From contig JBNAWB010000034.1 in assembly GCA_049699975.1 (NCBI GenBank), forward strand, positions 1 to 22,460: a stretch of DNA of 22,460 nt. The letters are read 5' to 3'. The notes under the pieces were generated by a model. The model searched no databases. It saw nothing but the letters and a program-made list of their open reading frames with translations, and was not told the origin of the DNA. Both the position numbers and the translations under genes were made by a program. The DNA comes from CAZAGD01 sp049699975 (GTDB taxonomy: Bacteria; Desulfobacterota; SM23-61). Numbering within the stretch: position 1 is the stretch's first letter; the number at the start of each line of letters is the position of its first letter. Below are positions 8,801 to 15,835 of the stretch, one piece after another.

Positions 8801-9272
8801 TCCCTGAAATTCCTGAGGTTCTCGTATACTCCGCAAAGGGTGAAGAAAGACGGGCGCTGCTGATGGCCGTAGTCTTTCCTGAACCACTTTCCCCAATGAC
8901 CAAATACCAAGGAAGGACGTAGAGCGGATTCCCATATTTACGCAAATGGGAGCGGCGCAAAGTCTCGATAGCTTCTTTCCAGCGATTCTGAAGTTCCTTA
9001 AGGTCTTCCCGCTCTTTGCCAGTCAAGCTTTTTATATGGGCTTCATCCTGTTCAATCACTTGCTGGACAAACTTCTGCTCCCGCCGACGATGTAAAATTT
9101 TCCGCAAGAAAAGAAGGCCAATACCAATACCGAAGAGGACTAATAAAAGAAAGATGCCCACCCACCATGGCCAATCCAAGAAATAAACTACGCCAAAGAC
9201 TAAAGCAATGGCCAAAAGAACAGCCACCACTACCAAGAAAATCTTTAAAAATTTTAATAAAGTTTCTCTCAT
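5823..9272 (-). CDS. tssM: T6SS membrane complex protein TssM (IcmF)
   Basis: TssM is the large inner-membrane subunit linking TssL and the baseplate to outer-membrane TssJ through a long periplasmic domain. The 1149-residue length is normal. Two N-terminal membrane helices (about residues 9-31 and 36-57) precede a cytoplasmic GTPase-like domain with an intact Walker A, GESGSGKT (127-134), then ILDTAGRW and VTKCDL motifs. A third membrane helix lies at about 431-452. The remainder is the periplasmic IcmF-related region ending in a DUF1215-like C-terminal domain. The preserved Walker A suggests nucleotide binding, which is not conserved in all TssM proteins. Its ATG directly abuts the tssL stop (TAGATG) and tagF follows after 4 bases, so the genes are translationally coupled. 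Confidence 0.97.
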   Translation of the reverse strand: MRETLLKFLKIFLVVVAVLLAIALVFGVVYFLDWPWWVGIFLLLVLFGIGIGLLFLRKILHRRREQKFVQQVIEQDEAHIKSLTGKEREDLKELQNRWKEAIETLRRSHLRKYGNPLYVLPWYLVIGESGSGKTTAISSARLSSPFAEYTRTSGISGTRNCDWWFFEQAVILDTAGRWTIPVDEGKDKEEWQRFLNLLIKYRKKEPLNGLIVTISADKLLSAPPEVLEDDARNIRRRIEELMRVLGAKIPVYILVTKCDLIQGMAQFCDYLPPESLDQAMGYIKKDLTSPVGPFLEQAFQTISDHLRHLRIILLQQMKPAAIEPGLLLFPEEFAGLKRGLKVFMEVAFRENPYQETPLWRGLFFSSGRQEGTPYSHFLKELGLIGEKEVLPGTNKGLFLHDFFEKILPKDRGLLAPTQRALQWRSLTRNLGLISWVTLGIAVCGLLSFSFVKNLKTLREVTREFAKPPMLQGEIQADLQTMDRFRLAILKVEEENRGWRIPRFGLNESLKVEIGLKEKYCALFQKNFLANFDKEMGGLITRLTDSSPDEAIGPYVGHLVRRISLLKAKLAGEDIEALQKRPQPSYESPFAKGPAVSPEVKKKFGDLYLYYLLWRSDPGEINKEITLLQSWLKHLLALKGGQLQWLITWANGQGLPPVTLTEFWGGQTQAGEKIIPPAYTRKGKELMEKFLKEVEMAPPDPIALTKQKAEFEKFYQKACFEAWYQFGLFFPKGAERIKGKNQWQQMAAKMATDQGPYFEFLKRLTQELEPQIKTEGIPLWVSQVYQIQVAKAPAAVSGILTKAAEEGKKLIGKGKKTITQEPLPGEDIAQTNKIYQEYRSALSAIAPIATSRQQAFQLATQVFGEDPVTSKSPFFLAQAALSKLKTSVGGRPLDGMVVKLLAGPLEFFAHFMRMEAACHLQSQWEQMVLAETQGAADQQATQLLLSPEGPVWKFVKGPAAPFIGWNVQRGHYSKEALGGSIPFDPSFFAFLKQTATSKQTVTKTNYVVGIKALPTAANAQAKVQPQSTKLELMCGGTTQSLINYNYPVSKNFQWSPDTCSDVLLQIEIGDVVVKKKYTGYQAFPEFLQDFKGGLRTFFANEFPAEKAALDRLGVQFIRVKYEFTGELPALGKLMTLPKQAPKNILRCWDQ

Positions 9273-9950
9273 CTAAAACCCCATCGATATAAAGTTTTCT
9301 CCTACCCCTCTTAAAATAAAGCGGTAAATGAAGAAAAGGGCCCCGAAAAGCACGAGGGGAGCCAAGATGCCTACTATAGTCAAAATAGGAAAAGAACTTT
9401 TCTTAGGTGCGGCACTTGGGCCAAGTGTCTCGGTAGGATAGGATTCCGGAAAAAGTTGTTTTCTCTCTAACGTCGGCAACCCCAAGGAGCTACCCGTAAG
9501 AATTTTTAAGTTAGAATTTTTTAATTGCTCCAGCAAAACTTCATCCCCAGGCTGATGAAAACGGCCCATAAAGCCCAAGGCCAAACAGAGATAATAAACT
9601 TCCCTAACTTCTCGCTGATGCAAACCCAAGACATTTAGCCGTTCAAAAAACTCCTCGCCAGCTTCAGTGGTTTGGTAATAAAGACGCTGCAATTGTTCGC
9701 GCTGCCACTGTTGTTTTTGTTGCCAATTCGAATTCAGGATGGCTTCATCTATCCAGGCACAAACGGCAAAACGGCCTGCTTCAAAGTCTTCTGGGGAAAC
9801 AAGGCCTTTTTTGACCGCTTCTTCAGCTTGAGCCAGAAGGCGAGAAACATCAGCTTTAACCTGGTCATAGAGGGGCTGTTGTCTGTCCACTGTCTTCAGA
9901 AAATAAAGCATATAAGCAATTACGGGCATGAAAAAATCGGATAAAGGCAT
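9273..9950 (-). CDS. tssL: T6SS inner-membrane protein TssL (DotU), short form
   Basis: TssL is the tail-anchored inner-membrane partner of TssM and contacts the baseplate via its cytoplasmic domain. The 225-residue protein has the DotU helical domain (residues 1 to about 180; motifs SRLLAQAEE, FAVCAWIDEAILNSNWQ, LQRLYYQTTEAGEEFFERLN, LCLALGFMGRF). A single C-terminal membrane helix follows (about 188-211), then a short tail. No OmpA-like peptidoglycan-binding domain is present, so anchoring to the cell wall must come from another protein. A GGGAGAAG site precedes the ATG. The gene lies 27 bases after tssK and abuts tssM. Confidence 0.96.
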   Translation of the reverse strand: MPLSDFFMPVIAYMLYFLKTVDRQQPLYDQVKADVSRLLAQAEEAVKKGLVSPEDFEAGRFAVCAWIDEAILNSNWQQKQQWQREQLQRLYYQTTEAGEEFFERLNVLGLHQREVREVYYLCLALGFMGRFHQPGDEVLLEQLKNSNLKILTGSSLGLPTLERKQLFPESYPTETLGPSAAPKKSSFPILTIVGILAPLVLFGALFFIYRFILRGVGENFISMGF

Positions 9951-9977
9951 ATTCTTCTCCCTAATTTAATTTTTTAA

Positions 9978-11372
9978 CTAAGTCCTTCCTACCACCATTA
10001 ATTCCACCTCTAAGTCTTCTGGAGCTCGGTCCCAGTACAAAGCGATGTTATTGCTTTTTTCTACCGCTGCCCATTGTTCGCTGTGGTGGTCTATTTGAAA
10101 ATACAGGCAAGAAGCTCGCCGTGGTAACTCTTGGGGCGGTACAGGTAGATGTTCTAAATTTATTCCCGGAAGAGCCCGAGCAATGAGCAAAGGCAAAGCG
10201 GCCCGGGAACTTAACTTGGCCGCAGTGACCAAAGAATGCATAACCTCCCGCTGATCTTCTTCTGTCTTGAAAACTAAATAAAATCGATTGCGGCCGGTAA
10301 AAATTGCCGGATTTAGTTCAGCCGAATAATAAGTGCCATCAAAGAGGAGACGAATAATATATTCCGGCCCAGCCGTGATTTCGTCTAAGAGTTGAGATAT
10401 TAAGGCCTGCGCTTTGGAGAAACATTCCCCTAAATTCCGGTGATCATAGATGGGCAAGGCTTTTTCCCCATTCTTTAATTCGCCCAGCATGTTCACATTT
10501 TCGGAAAAAGTTGAAAGCTCGCCCACAATTTGCCGCAAAAGACCATAAACTAACCAGGGATGGACCTGGTTGGGTACCTCTGTGAAATGGAAGAGCAGCG
10601 GAATATAGCGGTTCAAAGAGCGCAGAGCCAATAAGTAAACCATATCCCGCGTTCCAAATTCGGCAGTCTGAATTCCTCTTTCTCTCTTGAATTCCTCTAA
10701 TTGGTGTCCCCGCCCAGCTAACTGATCTCTGATTTCGCGCACAATGTTTTGTAAAGTCTCTGAGCTGGCTAAAGAAAGGGCGGGGGGAATAAACCTTTCC
10801 GCCAACCTAATCTCAGCCCCTACCCTTTCTAACTGAGCAAAGGGGATGAGAATGTAATCTCCCAACTGGGCTAATTCTGTCTCCCAGAATATTTTCAGGA
10901 CGTAGTATAGCCTCTTCACTTTCCCTTCTGGCCCGCCAGCATGGAGATCCTTTACTTCCTCCGGGTCAGCTATAGTTACAAAACGAGTGGTTACCTCCGC
11001 CACATTTTCCAATTTGGGGAGGATAGTTACATTCTCGCCGTTATAGTTAAACTTCTTTAATCCCACATAGACCGTAAAAGGCTTGCCGCCTTCCATCCAG
11101 GCCTCCTGAAAGGAGCGAGCTTCGATTAAGGCATTGCCCGGCAAGGCGGCGTAGGTGCCATCAGGAAAGAGGAATTCTCCTTTCAAAATATTAAAAGTCC
11201 GGTTAGCTAAAGCACCTCTCTGAACCTCCCCTTCCCCAACTCCCCAGAAATAGGGCTGCCCATATTGATTAAAGGGGATTAATAGCGATTGAAAAGATAA
11301 ATCTAAAAGCTGAAAATGCTGGGGCTGCAAAAACAACCCCTGATGCCAGAATAATGGTCTTTGCGTATCCAT
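9978..11372 (-). CDS. tssK: T6SS baseplate protein TssK
   Basis: TssK forms trimers that connect the baseplate wedges (TssE-F-G) to the TssL-TssM membrane complex. The 464-residue length is typical. The N-terminus RPLFWHQGLFLQPQHFQLLD is the diagnostic TssK opening, followed by an N-terminal shell-like beta domain. A helical middle includes the LLRQIVGELSTFSENVN block, and the C-terminal domain (the TssL-TssM interaction part in known structures) includes FYLVFKT and LPVPPQELPRRASCLYFQID. The ATG follows an AGGGAG site and abuts the end of tssJ. Confidence 0.97.
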   Translation of the reverse strand: MDTQRPLFWHQGLFLQPQHFQLLDLSFQSLLIPFNQYGQPYFWGVGEGEVQRGALANRTFNILKGEFLFPDGTYAALPGNALIEARSFQEAWMEGGKPFTVYVGLKKFNYNGENVTILPKLENVAEVTTRFVTIADPEEVKDLHAGGPEGKVKRLYYVLKIFWETELAQLGDYILIPFAQLERVGAEIRLAERFIPPALSLASSETLQNIVREIRDQLAGRGHQLEEFKRERGIQTAEFGTRDMVYLLALRSLNRYIPLLFHFTEVPNQVHPWLVYGLLRQIVGELSTFSENVNMLGELKNGEKALPIYDHRNLGECFSKAQALISQLLDEITAGPEYIIRLLFDGTYYSAELNPAIFTGRNRFYLVFKTEEDQREVMHSLVTAAKLSSRAALPLLIARALPGINLEHLPVPPQELPRRASCLYFQIDHHSEQWAAVEKSNNIALYWDRAPEDLEVELMVVGRT

Positions 11373-11918
11373 TTATCTCCCTTTTATTTCTTGAATAGCC
11401 TGCGGCCCTAAATAAAGTTCTAAGTTAAGAATTCCAGGCTTGACCACTTTGGTCTTACTGAACCACCCCCCCTTGATCTCTTCTTGCAGGGGAACTTGCT
11501 TTAACTTGGTGGCGTAGTCTTTCTGGAGGTGATAGTAGCCGGCTACTACGCCAACATATTTAGCATTCTCAGCCCGGTCCAAAAGAAGCGTAGTATCCTG
11601 TCCAGGCTGGATGACCATCCTCTTCGAGGTGGCCACACTCGGATCAAATCGCGTACATTCTAAAAGTTTAGCCACTCCTTCTTTTTCTTCTTTTTGTTGG
11701 TTGAAAGCATTAGGGTCCGTGAGCTGATAGATGCAGAAGAGCAAAGTATGGGGACTATCTTCATAAAGATTTAAGCGGGGATCACTCTTTAAATGGAGGC
11801 GAATAGCATCCTTCTCATAACGCCACTCTGGCGGAGGAGCAATGGGTGGCTTGGAAGCACAGGAAACAAAGAACATACCTAAAATTAGTACTCCCCATAA
11901 ATTAATGTGCTTTTTCAT
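11373..11918 (-). CDS. tssJ: T6SS outer-membrane lipoprotein TssJ
   Basis: TssJ anchors the trans-envelope complex to the outer membrane by binding the periplasmic end of TssM. The 181-residue protein starts with a lipoprotein signal peptide: MKKH, a hydrophobic core, then a lipobox with Cys20 (FVSC-A). Ala at +2 fits outer-membrane sorting. The mature part has a transthyretin-like pattern, with AIRLHLKSDPRLNLYEDSPHTL, CIYQLTDPNAFNQ and VVAGYYHL, all typical of TssJ. Its first 17 bases overlap the end of the upstream TagH-like gene, and its stop abuts tssK. Confidence 0.95.
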   Translation of the reverse strand: MKKHINLWGVLILGMFFVSCASKPPIAPPPEWRYEKDAIRLHLKSDPRLNLYEDSPHTLLFCIYQLTDPNAFNQQKEEKEGVAKLLECTRFDPSVATSKRMVIQPGQDTTLLLDRAENAKYVGVVAGYYHLQKDYATKLKQVPLQEEIKGGWFSKTKVVKPGILNLELYLGPQAIQEIKGR

Positions 11919-12669
11919 ATTCCCCCCTGTCTACCATGGCATATAATTTTTGGCAACTTTTTTCAAACTCCCTTAATAATTCCTCAAGGAAACGCCCGGA
12001 TTCATAATAACCTTTGGCCTTAATATATTTCTCTTTATATAGATCGAAAAGCTTTGCTTTCCGCAAAGGACCAAACTCAAATCCACCCTCTCCCTCAGCC
12101 GCAATGCGCTCGGGATCGAGTTCCTGCAATATCTCCCCCATTTTGGTCTGCGCAGCCTGCTGGAAAGCCTTATGCGAAACAAGAAAAGCGTCTTTGATCT
12201 GCTTTAAATAATTTTGGAGTGAATCTCCGCCGGGGCTTTCCCCCGCTATATTCGAGCCGATAACCAAACGGATTGTTTCTAATTCTGTTTTTCTCCCCAA
12301 GAGAGTAGATTGGATTACTCCTATAATTTGATTCAACGTATCAAAAACTGTATTCAAAGATACGGTCAGTTTTTCCAGAGCATCAGGGGAAGAAAGATCT
12401 TGGAGAGAATACCGCTTGCCGAAAAGTGCCGAAAAAAGGTCAGCTAACTCCTGCGGGATTGAGGGGTAGAAAAATCCCTCTGCGGATTGATTAAAGAGCT
12501 GAGCCAATTTTTTTAAGATATTAATCTTTTCTGCGAGAGGATAAGCCTGTAACTTTTCCGCCAGAAAACTGGTGATTAAATTTTCAGCGTTAGCTGGATT
12601 AATTCGATAAATTCCGCGCAATTCTTCGGCTAAATTTTCCAAAAAGAGGTCCTTACTTTTTGCCTCCAT
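11902..12669 (-). CDS. TagH-like T6SS protein lacking an FHA domain
   Basis: The 255-residue protein has no signal peptide or membrane helix and appears wholly alpha-helical. The part from about residue 95 onward reads like the C-terminal domain of T6SS FHA-domain proteins (TagH/Fha family): a long helix with GRKTELETIRLVIG, a NYLKQIKDAFLVSHKAFQQAAQ helix, an EILQELDPERI segment (compare 'LLARFDPExLE'), then KLFDLYKEKYIKAKGYYESGRFLEELLREFEKSCQKL. The N-terminal FHA domain of those proteins is missing; no GRxxx(N)xxxxS or SxxH signature is present anywhere. Its position just before tssJ is the Fha1 position in the Pseudomonas H1 cluster. It overlaps both neighbours by 17 bases. Assignment rests on pattern memory, not alignment. 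A baseplate or assembly scaffold role is inferred. Confidence 0.65.
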   Translation of the reverse strand: MEAKSKDLFLENLAEELRGIYRINPANAENLITSFLAEKLQAYPLAEKINILKKLAQLFNQSAEGFFYPSIPQELADLFSALFGKRYSLQDLSSPDALEKLTVSLNTVFDTLNQIIGVIQSTLLGRKTELETIRLVIGSNIAGESPGGDSLQNYLKQIKDAFLVSHKAFQQAAQTKMGEILQELDPERIAAEGEGGFEFGPLRKAKLFDLYKEKYIKAKGYYESGRFLEELLREFEKSCQKLYAMVDRGEYEKAH

Positions 12670-14797
12670 ACCTTCCCTTCTCAGATGTTTTTTTCGGCTG
12701 AATAATCACAGTTTCTGAAAGTAAATCTTCTTTAATTTCGTCTTGCTCTTCTCTTCGGGCAGGGGCGATTTCTGGAATTTCTTCTTGGCCTAATTTTTCA
12801 GCATAAGTTTTCTTTCTTTCACTGGCCGTCTTAGAAGGAGGGGTGATAATAACTGTTTCGGCACCCAAATCATCTGGCGGTGGGGACTGCGCGCCAAGAA
12901 TAACTGTCTGGGCCACTTCTTCATCTGCCGATTGGGCCGCAGGAATGGCAGGTTTTTCCGGCCTTTTTGATTCTGGCCGGAGGATAACCGTTTGGATAGC
13001 TTCTTCCAACTCTGGTGCAGCTGAAGGCTTGGTCTTTTGGTAATCTTCTTGAGAAACAATTACTGTCTCTGGAGTTTCATCAGCCACCGTTGGCGGAGTA
13101 ACCTCTTTTTTAAACAGCCCCGGAGTCAGGATTAATGTTTCCATGGCTTCCTCGGCGGGCAATTGGGCAGCTTTCGTCCATTCAGCTAATAACTTCTTTA
13201 AAATTTGGCTTATGGTAGCATCTTCTCTGGAAGATGTAGCCTTAGGTTCGGGCCCTTTTAATTGGAAAAGGTGATTTTTAATTTCTTCCCGAAGTTTGCC
13301 TAATTTATTCAAAAAATTTTCAGATGATAAAGTAGACTTCTCCGGCAAACTTAAGCTCAACAAGGACCATCCTAACTTCAAAGATTCTTCCCATAAAGGT
13401 ACAAAAGAGGCAGGAACCTTTGGCCCATCTGGATTCCAAAATATATTTTCCGGCCAGAAGGCTGGGGAAATTTCCACAAAAGAAAAAGACTCGGCTTTAA
13501 GGATGATTTCTCTTGCTTTTCCTAAGGCAGAGTAAACTTGAGAAATTTTTTGTCTCTTATTCGCTAAGAGCGTATAAAACCAAAGTTGGCCCAGAAAATA
13601 AAAAGTCTCGGTCGAAGGAAGGTTAGAAAAGGGAGACAGAGGAAAGGCTGGGGGTAAATCAATAATCTCAACTTGAAAGTCCCAGAAAGTCGGTAAGAGA
13701 CCTGGGGCAGGCAAGTCGACCCAAATCCGATCTAAAGATAAGCCGATTTCAGGGTAAGGCAAAGGGCTATTCTCGCCCCAAAGCTTTTGGATAACGCCGT
13801 GCAAGAAAGTCAGCTTCAGATAAAGAACTTCTATAAAAAAGTTATCTTTATTATTCCCAAATAAGTGATGGGCGTGCTGATCTTTATTTTGGAAAAAGGA
13901 TTTTAAACTTTCCCTTCTGCCCCATTCCTGCTTTAGCTGAAGCTCTGCGTGCAATTCTTTCTCTTCAGCGCCGCCAAGCAGAGAAATAAAATCTTGGGCA
14001 TTCAAAGATCTGGCTTTGAAGATAAGCATATAAAAAGGATAGAAGGAAAAAGGCGTGATTCGCTCCCGAACTAAATTCTTGACTCCAAAGCACTCGCCCT
14101 GGTATTGACATATCTTACAAGGAAATATGTCTTCTTTAAGCTCCAGGGATAATAAATTACCGAGGCCGTCCATTAAAGCCAATCTATCTTTGACATGAGG
14201 GTGAGCATGGTTAGAGGCGTAAGTAAAAAATTCCATTTTCCCTTGTTTAGAGCAAGATGGGCAATACAGGTAGCGTTCCAAAGTCTGGGAATAGGAAGGG
14301 AGGTTATATTCAGAAAGGAGATCATCTTCGCGGCATAAGTGCAAAACCTTTCCACAGTGGGGACATAAATTAGGGAAAAAGATTTTTTGTTTTTTGCAAA
14401 AAATCAAAGGCTCCCAGGGACTAAGCAATTCCTTTTTTTCATCTATTGGGTTGGATAAAAAAATGGATGATTTCTCTTGCCAATGCTTGAGCAAAGCCCT
14501 TTGCCAGTTCTGGTCAATACTGGAATTTGTTATTGGCCATAATTCGTCCTTTTTGAGCAAATAGTTGTCTCTGGGTATTAAAAGAAAAACTTCTTGAATC
14601 TCAGAATAAGCCTCGGTAATAAATTTGCCTTTTATTAATCTATGCCATGGGTCAGAATGGGTAGCTTCTAAAAAAGGGAAATTGCTTTTTTCCAGGATTT
14701 CTTGATTATCCGAGATTAAGGAGATTTGCAGAAAACATCCTCCTGGCAGAGGATTTAAAAAATTTCTCAAGGAAGGGTACTCTTTAAATATTTGCAA
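12653..14797 (-). CDS. Large Cys-rich protein with six-copy ETVI-type threonine tail (unrecognised)
   Basis: I do not recognise this 714-residue protein. It starts at a TTG (14795-14797) with AAGGAGG 8 bases upstream. Residues 1-140 show no motif. A probable zinc ribbon follows (Cys145, 148, 179, 182), then a second Cys group (227, 230, 236; Cys155 nearby). A helical middle contains a segment near 396-412 (TETFYFLGQLWFYTLLA) faintly like the F-helix of protein kinases, which may hint at a degenerate kinase fold. From about 545 the tail is disordered, charged and Pro-rich, and carries six repeats of acidic residues followed by (E/Q)-T-(V/L)-I-(L/I/V), with Thr at 554, 578, 603, 631, 648 and 696. 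Such sites suit kinase phosphorylation and FHA binding. It is first in the T6SS operon and overlaps the TagH-like gene. A phospho-scaffold role is inference. Confidence 0.6.
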   Translation of the reverse strand: MQIFKEYPSLRNFLNPLPGGCFLQISLISDNQEILEKSNFPFLEATHSDPWHRLIKGKFITEAYSEIQEVFLLIPRDNYLLKKDELWPITNSSIDQNWQRALLKHWQEKSSIFLSNPIDEKKELLSPWEPLIFCKKQKIFFPNLCPHCGKVLHLCREDDLLSEYNLPSYSQTLERYLYCPSCSKQGKMEFFTYASNHAHPHVKDRLALMDGLGNLLSLELKEDIFPCKICQYQGECFGVKNLVRERITPFSFYPFYMLIFKARSLNAQDFISLLGGAEEKELHAELQLKQEWGRRESLKSFFQNKDQHAHHLFGNNKDNFFIEVLYLKLTFLHGVIQKLWGENSPLPYPEIGLSLDRIWVDLPAPGLLPTFWDFQVEIIDLPPAFPLSPFSNLPSTETFYFLGQLWFYTLLANKRQKISQVYSALGKAREIILKAESFSFVEISPAFWPENIFWNPDGPKVPASFVPLWEESLKLGWSLLSLSLPEKSTLSSENFLNKLGKLREEIKNHLFQLKGPEPKATSSREDATISQILKKLLAEWTKAAQLPAEEAMETLILTPGLFKKEVTPPTVADETPETVIVSQEDYQKTKPSAAPELEEAIQTVILRPESKRPEKPAIPAAQSADEEVAQTVILGAQSPPPDDLGAETVIITPPSKTASERKKTYAEKLGQEEIPEIAPARREEQDEIKEDLLSETVIIQPKKTSEKGRYGGKK

Positions 14798-14812
14798 AAT
14801 TTGAACCTCCTT

Positions 14813-14846
14813 AAGGGTCTTTTAACCACAAGGGTCTTTTAACCAC
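14813..14846 (-). repeat. 17-bp tandem duplication in the T6SS operon leader
   Basis: AAGGGTCTTTTAACCAC occurs twice with no spacer (14813-14829 and 14830-14846), directly adjoining the ribosome binding site AAGGAGG (14806-14812) of the first T6SS operon gene. The junction makes a CCTTAAGG palindrome (14809-14816) that overlaps the ribosome site. It may be an operator or translational control element, or just a slippage duplication. Confidence 0.6.
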
Positions 14847-14941
14847 CTGATGTTAGACCTTATTTCCCTTCCTCTATGAAATGGAACTGCTAAAAAGCGG
14901 AAGATTTTATTATCTATTTTAAGAAAATGATTAAACATCTT

Positions 14942-14969
14942 ATTATATACTCGGAGCTTAAAAAGTCAA
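14942..14969 (-). promoter_or_regulatory. Sigma-70-type promoter of the T6SS operon
   Basis: On the minus strand, TTGACT (14964-14969) and TATAAT (14942-14947) are separated by 16 bases, a near-consensus vegetative promoter. It lies just after the kinase stop codon and about 145 bases before the TTG start of the first T6SS operon gene, leaving a leader of roughly 135 bases that holds the 17-bp tandem repeat. This suggests that the structural operon is transcribed independently of the sensor genes. Confidence 0.6.
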
Positions 14970-14978
14970 TATTTTCAT

Positions 14979-15827
14979 TTATTCTAAGCCATTTCTTATA
15001 ATTTCCCTCAAGCTCGTGGCCATTTCTTGGCCATTTTGAAAGCGTTGTTGCGGAGATTTGGCTAAGGCTTTGAGCATAAAAACGTCCAAAATTGAAGGAA
15101 TTCGGGGATTTAATGCCGAGGGTAGCAATGGTGTTCCCTGGGTAATCTGGTAAGATAGAGCAGAGAGGTTCTCTCCTTTGAATGGTCTGGCTCCAGTCAT
15201 TAACTCGTAGAAAACACACCCTAAGGAGAAAAGGTCTGAACGGCCATCGAGCTCCCGCCCGCTAATTTGCTCCGGAGACATGTAGGCTGGAGTTCCCAAG
15301 ATCGACCCTGTTTGGGTAAGGGTGGAAGTAGGCAGTTTGGCTATACCAAAGTCCATCACTTTTGCCTTTCCACTTGGCGTAAGCATTATATTCGCTGGTT
15401 TAATATCTCGATGCACAATTCCATGGCGATGAGCAAAATCCAAAGCTTCGGCAGATTCTATTATTAAGTTTATAACTTTCTCTAAAGGAAGCAAGCGCTC
15501 TTTGCTCGTAAACTTACTCAATGGCTCCCCTTCCACAAATTCCATGGCCATAAAAGAAAGTCCTCTATCTTCTCCCACATCGAAGATAGTGACTATGTGC
15601 GGGTGAATTAATTTTCCTGCTGCTTGGGCCTCATTGAAAAAACGTTCTTTTAAACCTTCTATTTCTTGAGCTTCATAAAGACGGTCAAAGCGAATTGTCT
15701 TGATCGCCACTAAACGACCAATAATTGGGTCACGCCCTTTATAAACAACTCCCATAGCCCCTTTACCTAATTCACTTAGAATTTCATAACGGCCAATTTT
15801 CTTCGGAGGGCCAGCGCCCTCAAACAA
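14979..15827 (-). CDS. PknB/PpkA-type Ser/Thr protein kinase domain (probably the C-terminal half of a CHASE2 receptor kinase)
   Basis: This is a complete Hanks-type kinase domain. Numbered from the TTG at 15827, it has the glycine loop GKGAMGVV (21-28), Lys43, the catalytic loop HRDIKPAN (His139, Asp141), DFG (159-161) and the activation-segment end GTPAYMSPEQ, and stops shortly after the last kinase helix. It should phosphorylate Ser/Thr, and its place beside T6SS genes suggests a PpkA-like role. The TTG start has no ribosome site, and the frame stays open upstream (GPKAVTED) into the assembly gap. Closing the gap by merging the 7-base duplication on its flanks joins it in frame to the CHASE2 protein. 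I therefore think the real protein is a fused membrane receptor kinase of about 714 residues. As an independent gene it would be a soluble kinase. Confidence 0.9.
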   Translation of the reverse strand: MFEGAGPPKKIGRYEILSELGKGAMGVVYKGRDPIIGRLVAIKTIRFDRLYEAQEIEGLKERFFNEAQAAGKLIHPHIVTIFDVGEDRGLSFMAMEFVEGEPLSKFTSKERLLPLEKVINLIIESAEALDFAHRHGIVHRDIKPANIMLTPSGKAKVMDFGIAKLPTSTLTQTGSILGTPAYMSPEQISGRELDGRSDLFSLGCVFYELMTGARPFKGENLSALSYQITQGTPLLPSALNPRIPSILDVFMLKALAKSPQQRFQNGQEMATSLREIIRNGLE

Positions 15828-15835
15828 ATCTTCGG

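Noticed and set aside
12653..14797. FHA domain in the N-terminal part of the 714-residue protein
   Set aside because: I looked for the conserved Gly-Arg, Ser-x-x-His and Asn residues and did not find them.
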